A stretch of DNA of 64,000 nt from positions 4,937,001 through 5,001,000 of the forward strand of contig BSDZ01000078.1 in NCBI GenBank assembly GCA_030268105.1, given 5' to 3'. Below, one piece after another: positions 1 to 12,751 of the stretch. Made by a program: the position numbers and the translations under genes. This stretch comes from Volvox africanus. Taxonomy: Eukaryota; Chlorophyta; Chlorophyceae; Chlamydomonadales; Volvocaceae. Every line of letters starts with the position of its first letter. Positions within the stretch are counted from its first letter, which is position 1. Under the pieces are notes generated by a model, which was not told the DNA's origin, did no database searches, and saw nothing but the letters and a program-made list of their open reading frames with translations.

Positions 1-3000
1 GTACGGATAACACGAGATGCATATGGTAAGTTGGTGCTAAGTAACAACTTTCCATTACAGAAGCGGCCCCTCCATCTATTGAACCAGACACTCAGAGGAA
101 CGCAGCGACAAGCTTAAGTACCTATCTGCTTGCATGACAGTGCAGAACTGCCGAAGCTCATACTCGACATCGTCTCACAATTTCTACGGAAAGATGATTC
201 TCGCAGCGATGACGACGGCGCTCTGGAAAAATCTTCCAGTGCCTTCGTAGGTAAGGAAGGAGCCTTCCCCGTTTCATACCCTTCCGTTCTTTGCTTCCGC
301 ACGCGAGCCTCGCACGTGTCCTAGCACCTACCGTACCCATCCAAGCCTCTGCCTCTACACCGTCGGCCGTGTTTGACCACCCACTGCCCCACACCGCCAT
401 ATGGCACGCCGCTCACCCCACCTGACGAACCCGCGCCAGCAGGGCCACCTGCCGCTGCTCCTCAGAAAGGATCTGCTTGTCGATCGCCGCTGCATGCCGT
501 CCAGCCGTCAGCGCGGCCCGGGCCGGTGAGGAAGTCCCCGTCTGAGGTTTGATGACCAGACCTCGGCTAAGTCTTGCGGTGAAGGAATCCACCTCATCGG
601 GGCAAAGTGTGATGGGAACCACAGGCTGGAAGGAGCACCACTGCTGCTTTCCCAGTCCAATTCTAACGAAATCGTTCTTGGGGTTTAAGCCGCAGCCTCG
701 TCAGCAGTGAAAGCATTATATTATTATTGCTCGTTCAAAAGGCCATTCGTGGTGTTTCAAGCTGCGCCCGGGTACGGCAACGCACGCACGCAGGCACGGG
801 GCTGCGTTTTCGTGGGATGCAGCCCCAGGGCCATCAAACACCGTCCCCAGCGCCTTAGCCTCCAGTATCCAGTCCATTCCTAGCTTACCCGCTTTAAGCT
901 TGGTGCGGGTGCGGTTCCGTCCGTTACCCCTGCGTAGTCACGATGCCCCTGCTTCTCGTCCTTGTCGTCTGCATGTTGCTCTTCATGACGATCTTCCGAG
1001 GATTCACCTTCTCTTTGTTGTTGCTGCTGCTGCAGTTTCTCGACTAGCTCCTCCGCTAGCGCCAGCTCGTTCCGCCACTTGTCCAGCTCCCCAGTGAGCT
1101 CGGCAATGCGGGCAGTCAGCCGTTGCTCAGCTGATGCCGCTGTCGACTCCTCCTCGCTGTGCAACGACGCGGCCGCCTGCAGCTTTGCTTGCAGTGCACG
1201 ACGCTCGGATAACTGTTCGTGGTGCAACCAGAGGAGGATGCGAACAGAAATGACAGCCTTTCAGTACGACCAAGGTACACTGGGCCGCTCCGCGATTGAG
1301 ATCGGTGCGTTTCCTGGCCGCACTCTTTAGCCAACTTTCCACAGGTTTATAGTTTCCAGTTTGCAGGCTGGCCAACAGCACCCCAGCAGCTCAATTGCCT
1401 CCCTCAAGCATCTCCGAACGTCCTGCCTGCAAAAATGCCCATAGAAGCCCTGCTCCAAGAAAATAATACTGCGTGATAATTCAAAGATGCCCCGCATTGG
1501 TAAGATGGGCCGCGGCAAGGCTTTGGCAGACGCGGGATATGGCCGTGGCACGTACCATTAAACAACAGGCACCTCCCGGTTCTATTCACCCAAACGCACC
1601 TTGGCTATGGCCTTGGCCCGTTTCTTCTCTGCCATCGCGGCCAAGCGCCCTGCCGCCGACTCCCGTTCTGCCGCGGATGCTGCCGCCGCCCCTAGCGCCT
1701 CCTCGCGAAGCTTCAAATCTGCTACCTGCTCCTCAGCAGCAGCATCCTGTATGACAGGCATGTTTCAGTACCGTACAGAAGAAGGGCAAGCCATCCCAAG
1801 CCGTATGATAGCAACGCAAACCGTGCGCCGCAAAATCAGAACCCCGGATCAACGATAGGCGCTGTACAGCTGCGTAGTGTACCTATGGCGTGCACTTACA
1901 CGCATCACATACCTTCATGAACTTCTCGTTCCTGATCTGTTCGCATTCACCGGCTTGGCTGGCCGAGGCCGGGAGCGTCCATATCGCACTGCTCCCCAGA
2001 CCCCACATCCTCGCCCTCGGCCTCTCCCCTCACCTGCCGTCTTGCCATTTTAAGCCGCTGCTCGCCGCGCTGCAGCTGTCGACGCCGCAGCGTCACCTGC
2101 CGCTCTGCCAGCTGCTCCGCCGCTGCCTGGTAGCGCCGCCAGCGGGCGACCTGCGGCGCCAGCGCTTCGCGCCGTTGCCGTAGGCTGCGCGGGATCAGGT
2201 TTGGATCAATCCTCGAAGAACCAACATGGCGACGCGCGATTGGGTCAACGTCGGTGTGACCCAGACATCCAGAAAGCCACGTTTGCTTATAGAGGGCCCG
2301 TGTACACGAGGGCAGCAGAAGTGCTGACAGAGCTTCTTTAGCGATGCGGGCACTTGAGGAAATGTAATGGAGAGACTGCCGGTGCGCAGCATGAGGGCCC
2401 CGTGGCCACACGGTGTAACAGTCTCACTACGAGCAAATCCAGTAACGGAGATGTGCACAGGGACACTCGCCTAGCCCTTGTTTTTGTGGTGATCCCGGAC
2501 CCCTCTCGCTAGCGAGTATGACCCACCTGGCTGCCCGGCTTTCCTGCTCGTCCAGAAGTGCAGTAGTGGTTCGAATCTCGTCCTCCACCTCTGTCAGCCG
2601 CTCCTAAAACAGGGGTTCATGCCAGGGCTGCGATGATTTCAGTAGCGAGGCTTTCCCGAGTTTAAAACACGCCCCTCCTCTCGATAGGCTTTTCGGTAAT
2701 GGCCCCACCCTGACTCTATATAACATTTATTATGTGTTTGTGTGTGTTTGTGTTTTGTTTGTGTTTGTTTGTGTTTGTTTGTGTGAGTGTTAGTGCATAT
2801 GATACGCTGCCGCGGAGACACCTGCAAGTTCTAAACGAAAAGCTCTGGGTTATGCCTCCCACCTGCAAGGGCCCCATGCCCAGCAACGTCTCCACATATG
2901 CTAACAGCCGCAGCGGCTCCGAAACATCTACCGCTGCACCGCGGCGCGCCTGAGAAACCACGTAACGGTCGACCGCGGGGCCCGGGCAGATGCCGAACGG

Positions 3001-4636
3001 CTGTAACGTTGCCGCTAGCTCCTCCTGTGTGCAGTGCAAGGTGCCACGCCGCGGCTATGCAGAGGTGAGAAAATAATCACTCACGCCATCGCCACCCAGC
3101 AAGGTCAGCAGCTCGCGTCTTAAAGACCTAGGTAAAGACCGCATTGGTCTTCTGCAATTACGCTTAACACGTTGCTACAGGAGCGAGATGATTTTGGTGC
3201 AGAAATCCCACACACGGATAGCGGTGCCCAATAGCGAAATAGTGTAATCTCTCGATTAAGAAGTGTCTCAAAACTACAGTGGTAGATGGGAATGTACGGC
3301 AGCGAACATCTTACCTGGGTGGTCTGTCGCCATCGCCCACTGCCCGCTGGCACCTCCACCCGCGTCATCGTAACGGTGCCACGCCCGTTGCCGCCACTGC
3401 CACCGCCATCAGACCCGGCCATTGCCGCCATCAGCCGCCGCTCCACTCGTACGCTCGCCCCGCCGGGCGCTTCAAACGTTAATGCCACGTACGGGGGAGG
3501 TGGTAATGAAGCTGGACATTGCTGCATGGAGCTGCGTGGCCGGAGGACGCGGCTTCCACCCCGGCCATCACCGCTATCATCTCCGGAACAGCCGGCAGTC
3601 GACGCCCGCGCAGCTGGTACTGTGGGGCAGTGGTAGTAGTCCTGATTGATGAGGGACGCCAAATTTCGGGCGCGGAGTATGTGCCGGCCCCCGCCGAGAG
3701 CAAACGCCAGACACTCGCCCTGCAACCTCGGCGCAGGCAAACAGCAAACTGATATGTTGCACACGAACATCATCCAAAATTATACGGCATCATACGACGT
3801 TACTGTGCCCTAATCCTTTATGATTGCAAAACTGTGACGCTGGGTATTTTGTTGTCAGTTTAGGAAGGAACGTCGTCCGATTCAGGTCTTGCAACCAAAC
3901 TTATTTTGCAGATCTTGTCCTTGAGGGATTTGGGTTTGGGTTTCGATAGGATGTTGGGTGAGAGAGGGAAACCTTAAGGCTCAGAAACCTCGGGATATAG
4001 TCAGTGATGGTCGGATTTTGGGTCGGGTTTATAGAGATGAAATACATTCGCGCCTTCGCAGCACTGATTTGTCCGACCTCGCTGTGACCCACCCACCAGC
4101 ACGCTCTTGCCGCAGCCGTTTGGCCCAACGATGCACACCAGACCAGAATCCGGCAGAGCCACATCTACGTCATCGCGGAAGCATTTGAAACCTATGGAAG
4201 GACGAGGGGTACAGTGATACTATGCAAACGATTCAAGTCTCAGATCAAGCATTATGCCTGGCATGCTGACCCACGGGTCAGCCTACGCAGGGGACGGCAC
4301 GTATTGATCATTACCATACGGAATGGGCGCTTGGTGGAAGGCCCTGTCATAGCCCCGGGATATGCATGGAATAATGCGCACCCAGTGAACGCAGAAACGT
4401 CGCGAATTGCTTAACATGGAGATACTGAAGATTGAGGACGCATACGGAGGAACACAGCGCAAATAATCAAAGTAACGTGAGTTGTCGATGCAGAAGGTTG
4501 GTATAAACATGCTATCATGCTTGTAAACATAAGGTGGAATCTTACCACAAGCCTCGATGCGAGCTACGCGACACAGCGGCTGCTGCACTGCCTGCCCTGG
4601 GCCTTGCAACTGCATTCTACGGTCTGAAACATCCAT
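1..4636 (-). CDS. SMC-like ABC ATPase, N-terminal half (partial at left edge)
   Basis: Divergent member of the SMC/Rad50 chromosome-ATPase superfamily, which binds and links DNA. Supported exons (minus strand): 4546-4636, 4097-4191, 3315-3719, 2863-3024, 2527-2603, 2034-2184, 1600-1746, 928-1212 and 422-541; phases agree through the first six. Residues 26-62 read as an SMC N-terminal strand (RIEACGFKCF) followed by a Walker A motif GPNGCGKS at 53-60. Exon 3 starts with GECLAFALGGG and ALRxRNL-like residues, then a Gly/Ser-rich insert and an SMC-type beta strand (VALTFEAPGG). Exon 4 has DRYVVSQ and PLRLLAYVETLLG, the usual lead-in to the coiled coil. Later exons are Ala/Glu/Gln/Arg-rich heptad sequence. 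The hinge, signature motif and Walker B lie beyond the left edge. One or more exons around 1913-2030 and below 420 were not resolved. It does not look like canonical SMC1-SMC6, so no symbol is given. Confidence 0.75.
2731..2790. repeat. GTTTGT-type simple repeat in SMC-like intron
   Basis: Runs of GTGTTTGT/GTTTGTTT on the plus strand, located in the intron between the exons ending at 2863 and starting at 2603. It is ordinary microsatellite sequence and gives rise to spurious reading frames on both strands. Confidence 0.85.
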
Positions 4637-5737
4637 AGCTTAAAAGGTTGGAATGCTGAGCAAGATGCCTTGCTACAGGCATTAAGATGTGCGCCAAAAA
4701 TCTTGAAGGTACGGAAAAGCGCGAAACGACAGCACTTTTACTTTGTGATATGAAATAATCGTAGATCAAGGTGGAAAACACGGGATGGTCTATTTGTTGA
4801 AAATTGAGAGCTCTCGTCCATGATGAGCCCGTCCATGCGCTGACGAGTGATGTAATTAAGGTGTGACCCAATTGTGACCGAATGTGTGCACAATAAACAA
4901 TACGTCGAGCACAATCAGCCGTGCGAGGTGGAGAGAGAGTGAGTATTGTTCTAAGAGTTGTGGGGAAAATGCATTTTCCATGCGGAATTACCAACCCAGC
5001 AAGTTGGTGGGGACACGCCAGCCCTTAGGCACAGTCATCGTGGCTGGAAGACAGACAGGGGATGGAGGCCAGCTGCGGCTGTCTTTTCCGCTTCCTCTCC
5101 CCAAGTGTAAGAGGGATGACGCCGCCTTGAATGCGGCCTTCTGTATTGCTGCTACAAACTCGCCGCGTGAATCAAATGCGTCCTCAAGGCACCTCGCGCT
5201 GCGACTCTCGCGACCATCCTCCGTTCACATACGCTTCAGTGCAAGGCGACCTGGAATCCGCCCACAAATATCTTTAAGCAGCTGCTCGCGGCAATCCGCC
5301 GCCGCTAGAATCGTGACCAAGCACGTATTGCGTCCGGATTCACCAATCAGCTCCGAAAATCTTTTCAAATCCATCTGATGGGTCGTTTGCACAGTGTCCT
5401 TTTCCAGGCCATTTACCTTGCCACGACATCCTGCATCGCCCAACACGCTCCCAAACCCTCGGCCCAACTTTGGAAGATCCTCTCGCCGCCCCTTGTCGCC
5501 TTTCTCCTGCCAGCACCAGGCATCGATCCAGCAACCCCCCGCAGGGGGGGTACCGAGCAAAATTCGAAGAGCCCGGTAGCGTGAGATGTATCCCATTGCA
5601 ACTGGCAAAAATCCATCCGCAGTGGGCTCACCCTCTTGTTTTTCCTATATCTGAATTCTTCCCGTGCTCCATTCTGTTCAACCAGCGAACCGAAACACTA
5701 AGAGCTTGGGACGCGACGACGCCCTCGCGCCACCCGG
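4637..5737. other. Intergenic region between the SMC-like gene and GatB
   Basis: About 1.1 kb between the start of the SMC-like gene and the stop of GatB, both on the minus strand. It should contain the SMC-like promoter and the GatB 3' UTR. A minus-strand stretch at about 5225-5378 reads as plausible protein (MDLKRFSELIGESG...), but I found no splice-consistent continuation and cannot assign it. Confidence 0.5.
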
Positions 5738-8700
5738 TCACTCGCCATTCAGTTTCCTCAGGAGGATCTCCTTCATGAGCCCGGGGTTCACCCGGCCCTT
5801 GGACTCCTTCATCACTTGCCTGCCAAAAGGAGCCAAAAGGAGTCAAAAGGACACGGGGGAGGGACGCAATGCCAATGCAGGAAGAAATACACCGTGAGGC
5901 GGAAAAGAAGGTAAGAAGGTGGAAATGGCACAGGAAAGTGGGCAAGGTGAATGAAAATACATAGACACGTCTAATATACCCCTGGAGTTCCAGGTTCTAC
6001 CCCGACTGAGAGCGGGCCAAAAGATCCTAAAGTTAAGGGCAGGGTGCCCCCATGTCGATGGACGGTGATGACCCCAATTAGAGTGACCCGCGAGCTGACC
6101 AGTAGCGGAGTTGACGCCTTAGTTGATTCGGCAGATTCCGCTGGATGCTGGTGGTGGGTGCTGAACCTGGGAATACCACTGATTTCGGAGAAGTCGGCAT
6201 GGGAGACTGGATGAGGGTGCCCCGAAACACCGGGGAAGGTAGGGACTGCCAGGTTAGTGGCCACGGGTGATGTACCCCCCTATCCTACACACATATAGAC
6301 GATTAAGACTTAGCGACCCCTCAATGAAGCAATCCGGAGGCGGCGGCTGCACATGGCCTTCTGTGCTGCAGGTCAAGAGAAAGGCCACGCCGCGAGCTTG
6401 AAGGCGGGATGGCCTTTGCGCGGCGAGAAAGCACATTCGAAACCGTTCAAAGCTATTTAAGAGTATCCGTTTTCAATAACACCTTTTCATTATGTGCAAG
6501 ACATGCATACATCCTTGCAATCTGGCCTTATAACGCGACAGCATTTTAACGTATCTATCCATCAGCCGCATCAGCATCTTAAAGTCCTAAAACGTGTAGC
6601 GGGGCGAACGTACCCTTCGAAGTAGCCCTGCAACTTGGTCTTGCCCGCGCGGAACTCCTGTACGGGCATGGCGAGGGTGGAGTAGGCGGAGCATGGGCGA
6701 TCCAATTCCGTCTATAGGCCATGGAGTTCATTTGCCTCAAGAGCGGCGCTTATGCACGAGGTGCAGATGGTTTTTGAGGTCAAAAGCCGTCTACGTGCTG
6801 ACTCTTTTTTTGCCTCATCCAATCCCGTAGGAGAAGTCACCGCACTGAGGCCCTGCTATCCGCATACGTCTGCCGGTTTTCCCACTATAAGCCCTCATTC
6901 ATGACACCATTAGCTGTGGGTTCCAAACGTGACTGGCGCTCAATCACCCAAGGCAGTTTTGTTGTACGATGCACGCTGGTTGCCTGGTTGGCACCCAATG
7001 TCTCTCTATGGCATGTTTGGCCTACGGGGGCAGCTATCCCTCGCTCCCTCACATGGAAAGACATACAAGGCCCAGATAGCGACGTTGCATACCGCATTTA
7101 AGCCTCATTTTCCTGTTACAGCCGCCGCACCTGCAGTTGCTTATGGTTGGCCTCTAGCACCTTATCCACCATAGCGCCGATGGCCGCCTCGTCACTAATC
7201 ATCAGTAGCCCTTGTTTCTCAATGTATACTCTGACGCCTGTGGGATATTGCCGTAAGTTAAGGAAAGCAAAGTGCTAACACAATGAGATGAAACGAAAAC
7301 TACATGATCAACTGGAATCCACTAGCCGCACTGTTTATCATCACTCACCCTTGTTCCCCTTGCCTTGCAGCAGGTCTGACAGAATGTCCTTGGCGATCTT
7401 GCCGCTGATAGTGCCATTCTCTATCAGCGAAATCATCTCCGCAAGAGCGGCGGGGGTAATCGCCAGGGCGTCCATGCCTATTTTAGCCTCCTGTTGTTGT
7501 TCCGAAAAATGGTGAAAACAAAACGCATCCACATGAGATGGAGAGACGACTCTGAAGCTGTGCTGCACAGTGGCATGTTTACGTATAGAATGCTTGATTC
7601 CGGTAGAGGACACATGCAAGAATGGGCTTGCGGAATGTGATCGGGTAGGGTGTTGGTGGCCAAGCCCCGTTGGCTTCGCTAGAGGAAAGAACCTATAATT
7701 AGCCTTGGGCCTGTATTGCCATGAGGCGCGTTTCAACCTGATTCCCATCATGCCCTGTGAAGACGTTGCCTTATCCCTTTCCGATTGAGGAGCAAAGATG
7801 ACATTCCTTGGTTTGTAGGCCACCAACACGCGCTATAGCCAGCTGCCGCACTTCCATAACTGGAACTACCATGCTCGGCTACGCCATTCTCCACCATTCT
7901 CACTCCCTCGAACTTTATCCTATTAAACCCCATGATAAACCCGACCTCAATTCCAATCCCCAGCACACGAGGTACCTTGCAGTACGCCATGATGTCGCCC
8001 TGGATCCAGTTGGCTGCCGGCTTCACGGGCGTCCCCAACGCCAGCACCGCATCAAATAGCTGCGAGGTGGCAGTCTCATCCGTCAGCACTGCCACGTCAC
8101 CGCGGGTGAGGCCCAGGGATAGGTACCGTTTGCGTTTGGCGGCGGGGAGCTCCGGCATTGAGGCCTGGTGGACGCCGAATGTGCGGCCGCGTCGCGTGAT
8201 ACAATCACTAAAAAGGTAAGAGAGTGAGGTCTTGCCCCCTGTTAGAAAGGTTTTGGGATTAGAACCAGACGGGCACGTGGTATCTGGGGAGCAGCGGCCG
8301 CATCGCAGCACAAATGGACGACTAACAGCACGCTGCACGTCGTTTTGCAAGATACTATTGACAACACAAAAATTGCGTGCATGAACAGAATGCGATTAGG
8401 ACACAGGCAAATCCCCGTTTCAAAGGTCACAGGGGGGAGCACATTTTGTGCAAGAGCGCTGGCGATGGGGCTTCTGCAGCATCATTGCCCCTTGCTGAAA
8501 CCATATGGGCTCAAGCCACACACCAACTAAGGCCCTCACCTTAACCAGTTCGATGAACTCATCCGAAACATTCAAGGGCAGAAGGTCGGGCTCGGGGAAG
8601 TACCTATGGCCAGCGAAGAAAGGGTCCAGGAAAGAGCGGGGATGGGAAGCGATAAGTCCTAAGGGCCACAAGCGTGGCGAGATCGCTGCCCCGGCCGCCT

Positions 8701-11700
8701 GGGGGTACGTGGGAATAAGTCGATACATGGTACTACATATCAATAAACCCTTGCCAGGATACATTCGCAACCCAAAACGGCTAAGTCAGGCTTCTATGCC
8801 TCGGACAAGACATCCCAAGACAACATACCGTGAGAGCTGCCCCCTAGACTCCTGCGATTGCCCTAAAACCACTAGAGGGGGGGCCCCTACGCGTTTGGGC
8901 CGTTAGACTCACCGGTAGTCCGCCAAGCCTTCCTTTTTGCGCATGGTGTTGGTCACCAGTTTTATTTCGTCCCATAATCGTGTCTCCTGAACGATATCCG
9001 AGCCGCGGCCAGCCCGCAGCAGCGACACCTGGAGTAAGCAGAGACAGGGAGCGGACGCGGCAGATCCAATAAGGCTTGAATTGACGGAGCTATTACTTCG
9101 GGTGGGCAGAAAATCTGACTATACTTCGAATAATGAAGGCGCGCAAATGCACATAGACGGAGTTTCGTCCATCTGACGAAGCAGTCTATGCGTCATGCCC
9201 ACCTGACGTTCGATTTCGAAGTCAATGGCTCTCTGCATGTTAGAGAAGCTGTTCATGTTCTTGATTTCGACACGAGTGCCAAACACAGCGCTGCCTCGGG
9301 GCCGCACGCTCACGTTCACGTCGACGCTAGGGCAATAGCAGGGGGCAGGGCGGCCAGAGGGGACGGGCGTAGGTTGGATGTTAGTATTCTCTGCTAAGGC
9401 CATGGGCATGCCGAAGCCCGCAGGTGAGCCATACTACAAAAGCTCGTTCAATACCCTCAAGTCAGGGGGTACACCTACGTGCATCTCCTGCACTCTCTCT
9501 TTTTGTGGGATTTGCGTCAGTCCCGCCGGAGCCCCTTTCATACCATACTTCCTTGTAAGGTCCGCAGCCCGTGGCTTTGGCGCTTCGCTCCTCTTCGAGC
9601 ACCTTTAGTTAGTGGCCACCAAGTTAAACCCCCCTGGATCACCCCCTGGATCAACTCACCGCATGGAACCCTCCGCCATGTTGCCATCCGTTACACCACA
9701 TGTGCGCAGCACACGCCGCAGCTCCTCACCATATGCCGCTGCGTCGTGGCCGCTGCGCATATCGGGTGCGGACACGATCTCCAACAGCGGCACACCTGTT
9801 GCCCGCATCAGACCGCATCGGAAGGGGGTTTAGTTCCTACACCCTAAGTCCTAAAACAGTCCAGTGGAGAGATCTGAAATGAAAACCTGAACAATATCCT
9901 TCCCACTCTGTTGTTAAGCTACCCTAGACCATCGGCCCAGTGCACTGTGTCTTGCCGGATTGTCCGGACGTTCTGTTTTCTGCCGTTGTCACCCACCGGC
10001 CCGGTTGAAGTCCACCAGCGAATAGTCCGATCCGCTGAGGCGGTCTGCCCCCGCGTAGACAATCTTGCCCGCATCCTCCTCCAGGTGCGCACGAATAATT
10101 CCGAAGCTGCGTGTTTGGTATCAAAAGCCGTTTTCAGACCAAGACAACAACCTAGGAAATGTGGAAAGAGTAAAGAATGGTGACAGCCTGGAGAGGGCTC
10201 GAAGAAACATCAGATAGCCAGAAACATGTTTCCTGGAAGGTCACGCAACCGCGCTGGCGCTGCTATGCAGAATTCACCAAGGCTGTATGGACGGCATGAT
10301 ACAAATCCACACTTAAATGAAACAGGCCAACATGCACATACCGCGCTAGAACGGTCAAATTATGCAGAAGTTAGGTGAACAACACGCGGGGGCCCAGCTG
10401 CTGGTTCTGCAATGCGGCCTTGGCTTCCTTCACAGCCACTGAGTCCGCGAGGAACACGTTCGCGGAAAAAAGACATTTTCCAGGCAGCAAGGAGGTGCTG
10501 TAAAGTGTCAGGCGCCACTTCATGCCGCCGCACATTCACGGCAGTTACATGACACAGCATCTACAGGATAAGGAAAGCTTGAAGAGCGGCAGCAGCAACC
10601 AGTACCGCGTTAGGCGACCTGATTGTGACCAGACTCGCCGCAGTTGCAGCACCGGCGATGGCGCACCTCTTCAGCTGGCCGTCCACCTCCACCTCCAGCT
10701 GGCCTCCGGTGCAGATAGGCTCATCGTACTGGCTGATCTGGTAACCCTGCGCACACGTCCAAGCCGACACGCATCACGATAATCAACCTGCTACGCTGCC
10801 TTATGTCTCAGTCCTGTCTCGTGTCCCTCTTACTGCCCCACTCATGTTCATGACACACAAGAGCCGGGTTGACAACACCGCGCCACCGCGTTTGCCATTA
10901 GCAGGAGCCAACGAAATGGTGCCCGTTGTATGCTGAAAAAGACGATACCACCAGCGGTGATTACAGCCGTGCGCCCGTCACACAACCCCATACATACCCT
11001 CATACCATGTGCCAGGCAATATCTGCCTGTAAGGTCGTACCTTCGGTAAGTCCGGATAGAAGTATTGCTTGCGGTCGAACTTGGATATGCGGGCAATCTC
11101 CGACCCCAGCGCCAAGCCCGCGCGCACCGCGAGGGTCACCATCGCAGCATTCAGCACCGGCAGCGTGCCCTGCCAGGAAGACATCAACACAATCACCAGA
11201 GTGTATGTGTGCGAGGAGGACCCACCCACCGAAGAGCGTCACTGACACAAGTGTACTTGTGCACAACCCAAAACCTAAAACAAGGTTTGCAATTATCACA
11301 ACTATCACCGCTCGCAGTCATGTGAAATCGCCGTGTGGAAGATCCCGCCGATATCAGTAACCGTTTTGACATTCCAATTGGGCCCCCTACACGCACCGGA
11401 TGCCCCAGGCACACGGGGCAAACGTTGCTGTTGGGCTGTGAGCCGAACTCTGATGGACAGCTGCAGAACGCCTTGGTCCGAGTCAGCAGCTGCACATGGC
11501 ACTCGATCCCGATAACGGCCTCATATTCCACCTGTCGCGTACGGAGGTTACATCAGCACCCAGAGCACAGACGACGATTTGGACAAGATATGGCTGTGGC
11601 TGCACTGTCACGCACGTTGGGAAAGGGCGGCGGCAAGGGCTCGCCAAAGCACGAGGCAACAGGGATGAGCCTGCCGCGGGCCACTGCTATTTTGGGGTGA

Positions 11701-12365
11701 TGTAGGTGGCATTCGGGCTCTCCACGTTTCGTTGACGGGCCATCCCAATACAAGATTCGGATCCCGACAGATGAAGTCCGTGCCTCATATATAGAATGAC
11801 TTACGACCCACGGCCTTCAGGCCATTCAGGTTCCGTCGGTCGGAATTTGTTCAGAAGGACAAGCGGCCCCGGGCAGCAGGGGCCAATAGGCTAGCGAAAG
11901 CCAGTGCACATATGGTTATGCTTTGGTCCCCCGACACCATAAAACATGGTTCTGGCAGCTCTCGTGTTACCACTAATGCCTCCCGGAGACGGGAGATATG
12001 TCCCCAGCATTTATCAAACACTGCGCAGGTGGAAAAGGAATTACCTCCATCCCTGCGGACGCTGTGGTTTGGGTAGGTGGCGCTACCGTCGCTGCACTCC
12101 GGCAGACTAACCGCCGAACCCACACGGCAGCGTTCGAAGCTGCTGAGAGGGCCAGCGGCCGCATGAACAGGGTCGTATCGGAGCCCAGGGACGAGCACAC
12201 TCCTGCCGCGGCGCCCGGGGCCGGCGCAGCAATTGTTAACGGATTAACCTGGCACGTTTTATTAACTGCTGTGAAGGTTTTAGGGGCCAATTTGTGAGGA
12301 AGCGGCTTCAGGAGAGCCGCACATCGCGATGCAGGAGCGCTTGCTGTCCAAGCGCTAGATTGCAT
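5738..12365 (-). CDS. GATB: Glu/Asp-tRNA(Gln/Asn) amidotransferase subunit B, organellar
   Basis: Subunit of GatCAB, which converts misacylated Glu-tRNA(Gln) to Gln-tRNA(Gln) in plastids and mitochondria. Fourteen exons with consistent phases: 12045-12365, 11397-11531, 11041-11169, 10667-10746, 9997-10106, 9660-9795, 9203-9326, 8913-9028, 8540-8603, 7976-8164, 7349-7490, 7131-7237, 6614-6657 and 5738-5819; 592 aa. Exon 1 (residues 1-107) is Ala/Ser/Pro-rich with few acidic residues, as in a transit peptide. The body starts with [13 protein letters not shown], then CSC and CPVCLGHP, the zinc-site cysteines, followed by [37 protein letters not shown] and [10 protein letters not shown]. The YqeY-like C-terminal domain reads [13 protein letters not shown], then [13 protein letters not shown] and [14 protein letters not shown] near the stop. 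The length is usual for an organellar GatB. An in-frame ATG lies further upstream; 12365 is preferred because it directly precedes the targeting-like sequence. Shares a divergent promoter with the next gene. Confidence 0.95.
6040..6292. repeat. Dispersed repeat, copy 1 (in GatB intron 13)
   Basis: About 250 bp, starting GGGTGCCCCCATGTCGATGG and ending near GTACCCCCCTATCC followed by CACACA, strongly similar to 56351-56606 in the same orientation. It lies entirely inside GatB intron 13 (5820-6613). It has no convincing coding frame. It is probably a short non-autonomous mobile element, but no terminal repeats or target duplication were seen. Confidence 0.8.
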
Positions 12366-12751
12366 GGTTGCTGCTGGAATAAATGCAGGTAATCGCTGTA
12401 ATAGAATGCGTGAGCTGAACAATATGGAAGCCAGCGTATTACTGTCCACAAAATTAAATTTTTCAAAGGGAAATGCTGCCGTTATATGACAAGAGCTGAT
12501 CAACGTACAGCTATGTACACAAAGCCTCTGCCAAAGGATAATTGTCTTTTGCGAACTGCGATAATATTGGATCCCTAACGACTACCTTCTTTAACGGAGT
12601 TACGGCGCATGTCATGACAGCATACTTTCCCCAGCACGTGTTGCAATAATTCAGTATATTTTGGCCCATCTTATTAAGGATCAAAGATTAGCGGGTGTTC
12701 TTTGCTGCCCTCTTCATTCGCCATCGTGTGTTATCGGACTGAACGAAGAAA
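12366..12751. promoter_or_regulatory. Divergent promoter region between GATB and the SLC35F6-like gene
   Basis: Only 386 bp separate the start codons of two oppositely transcribed genes, so both promoters and 5' UTRs must lie here or overlap it. The sequence is AT-richer than the flanking exons, with several T/A-rich stretches (around 12555-12575 and 12650-12685). I cannot pick a TATA box with confidence. Confidence 0.6.

Noticed and set aside
2555..2590. GGTTCGAATC, similar to a tRNA T-arm
   Set aside because: It lies inside a splice-consistent coding exon of the SMC-like gene, and no acceptor stem or anticodon arm can be built around it.
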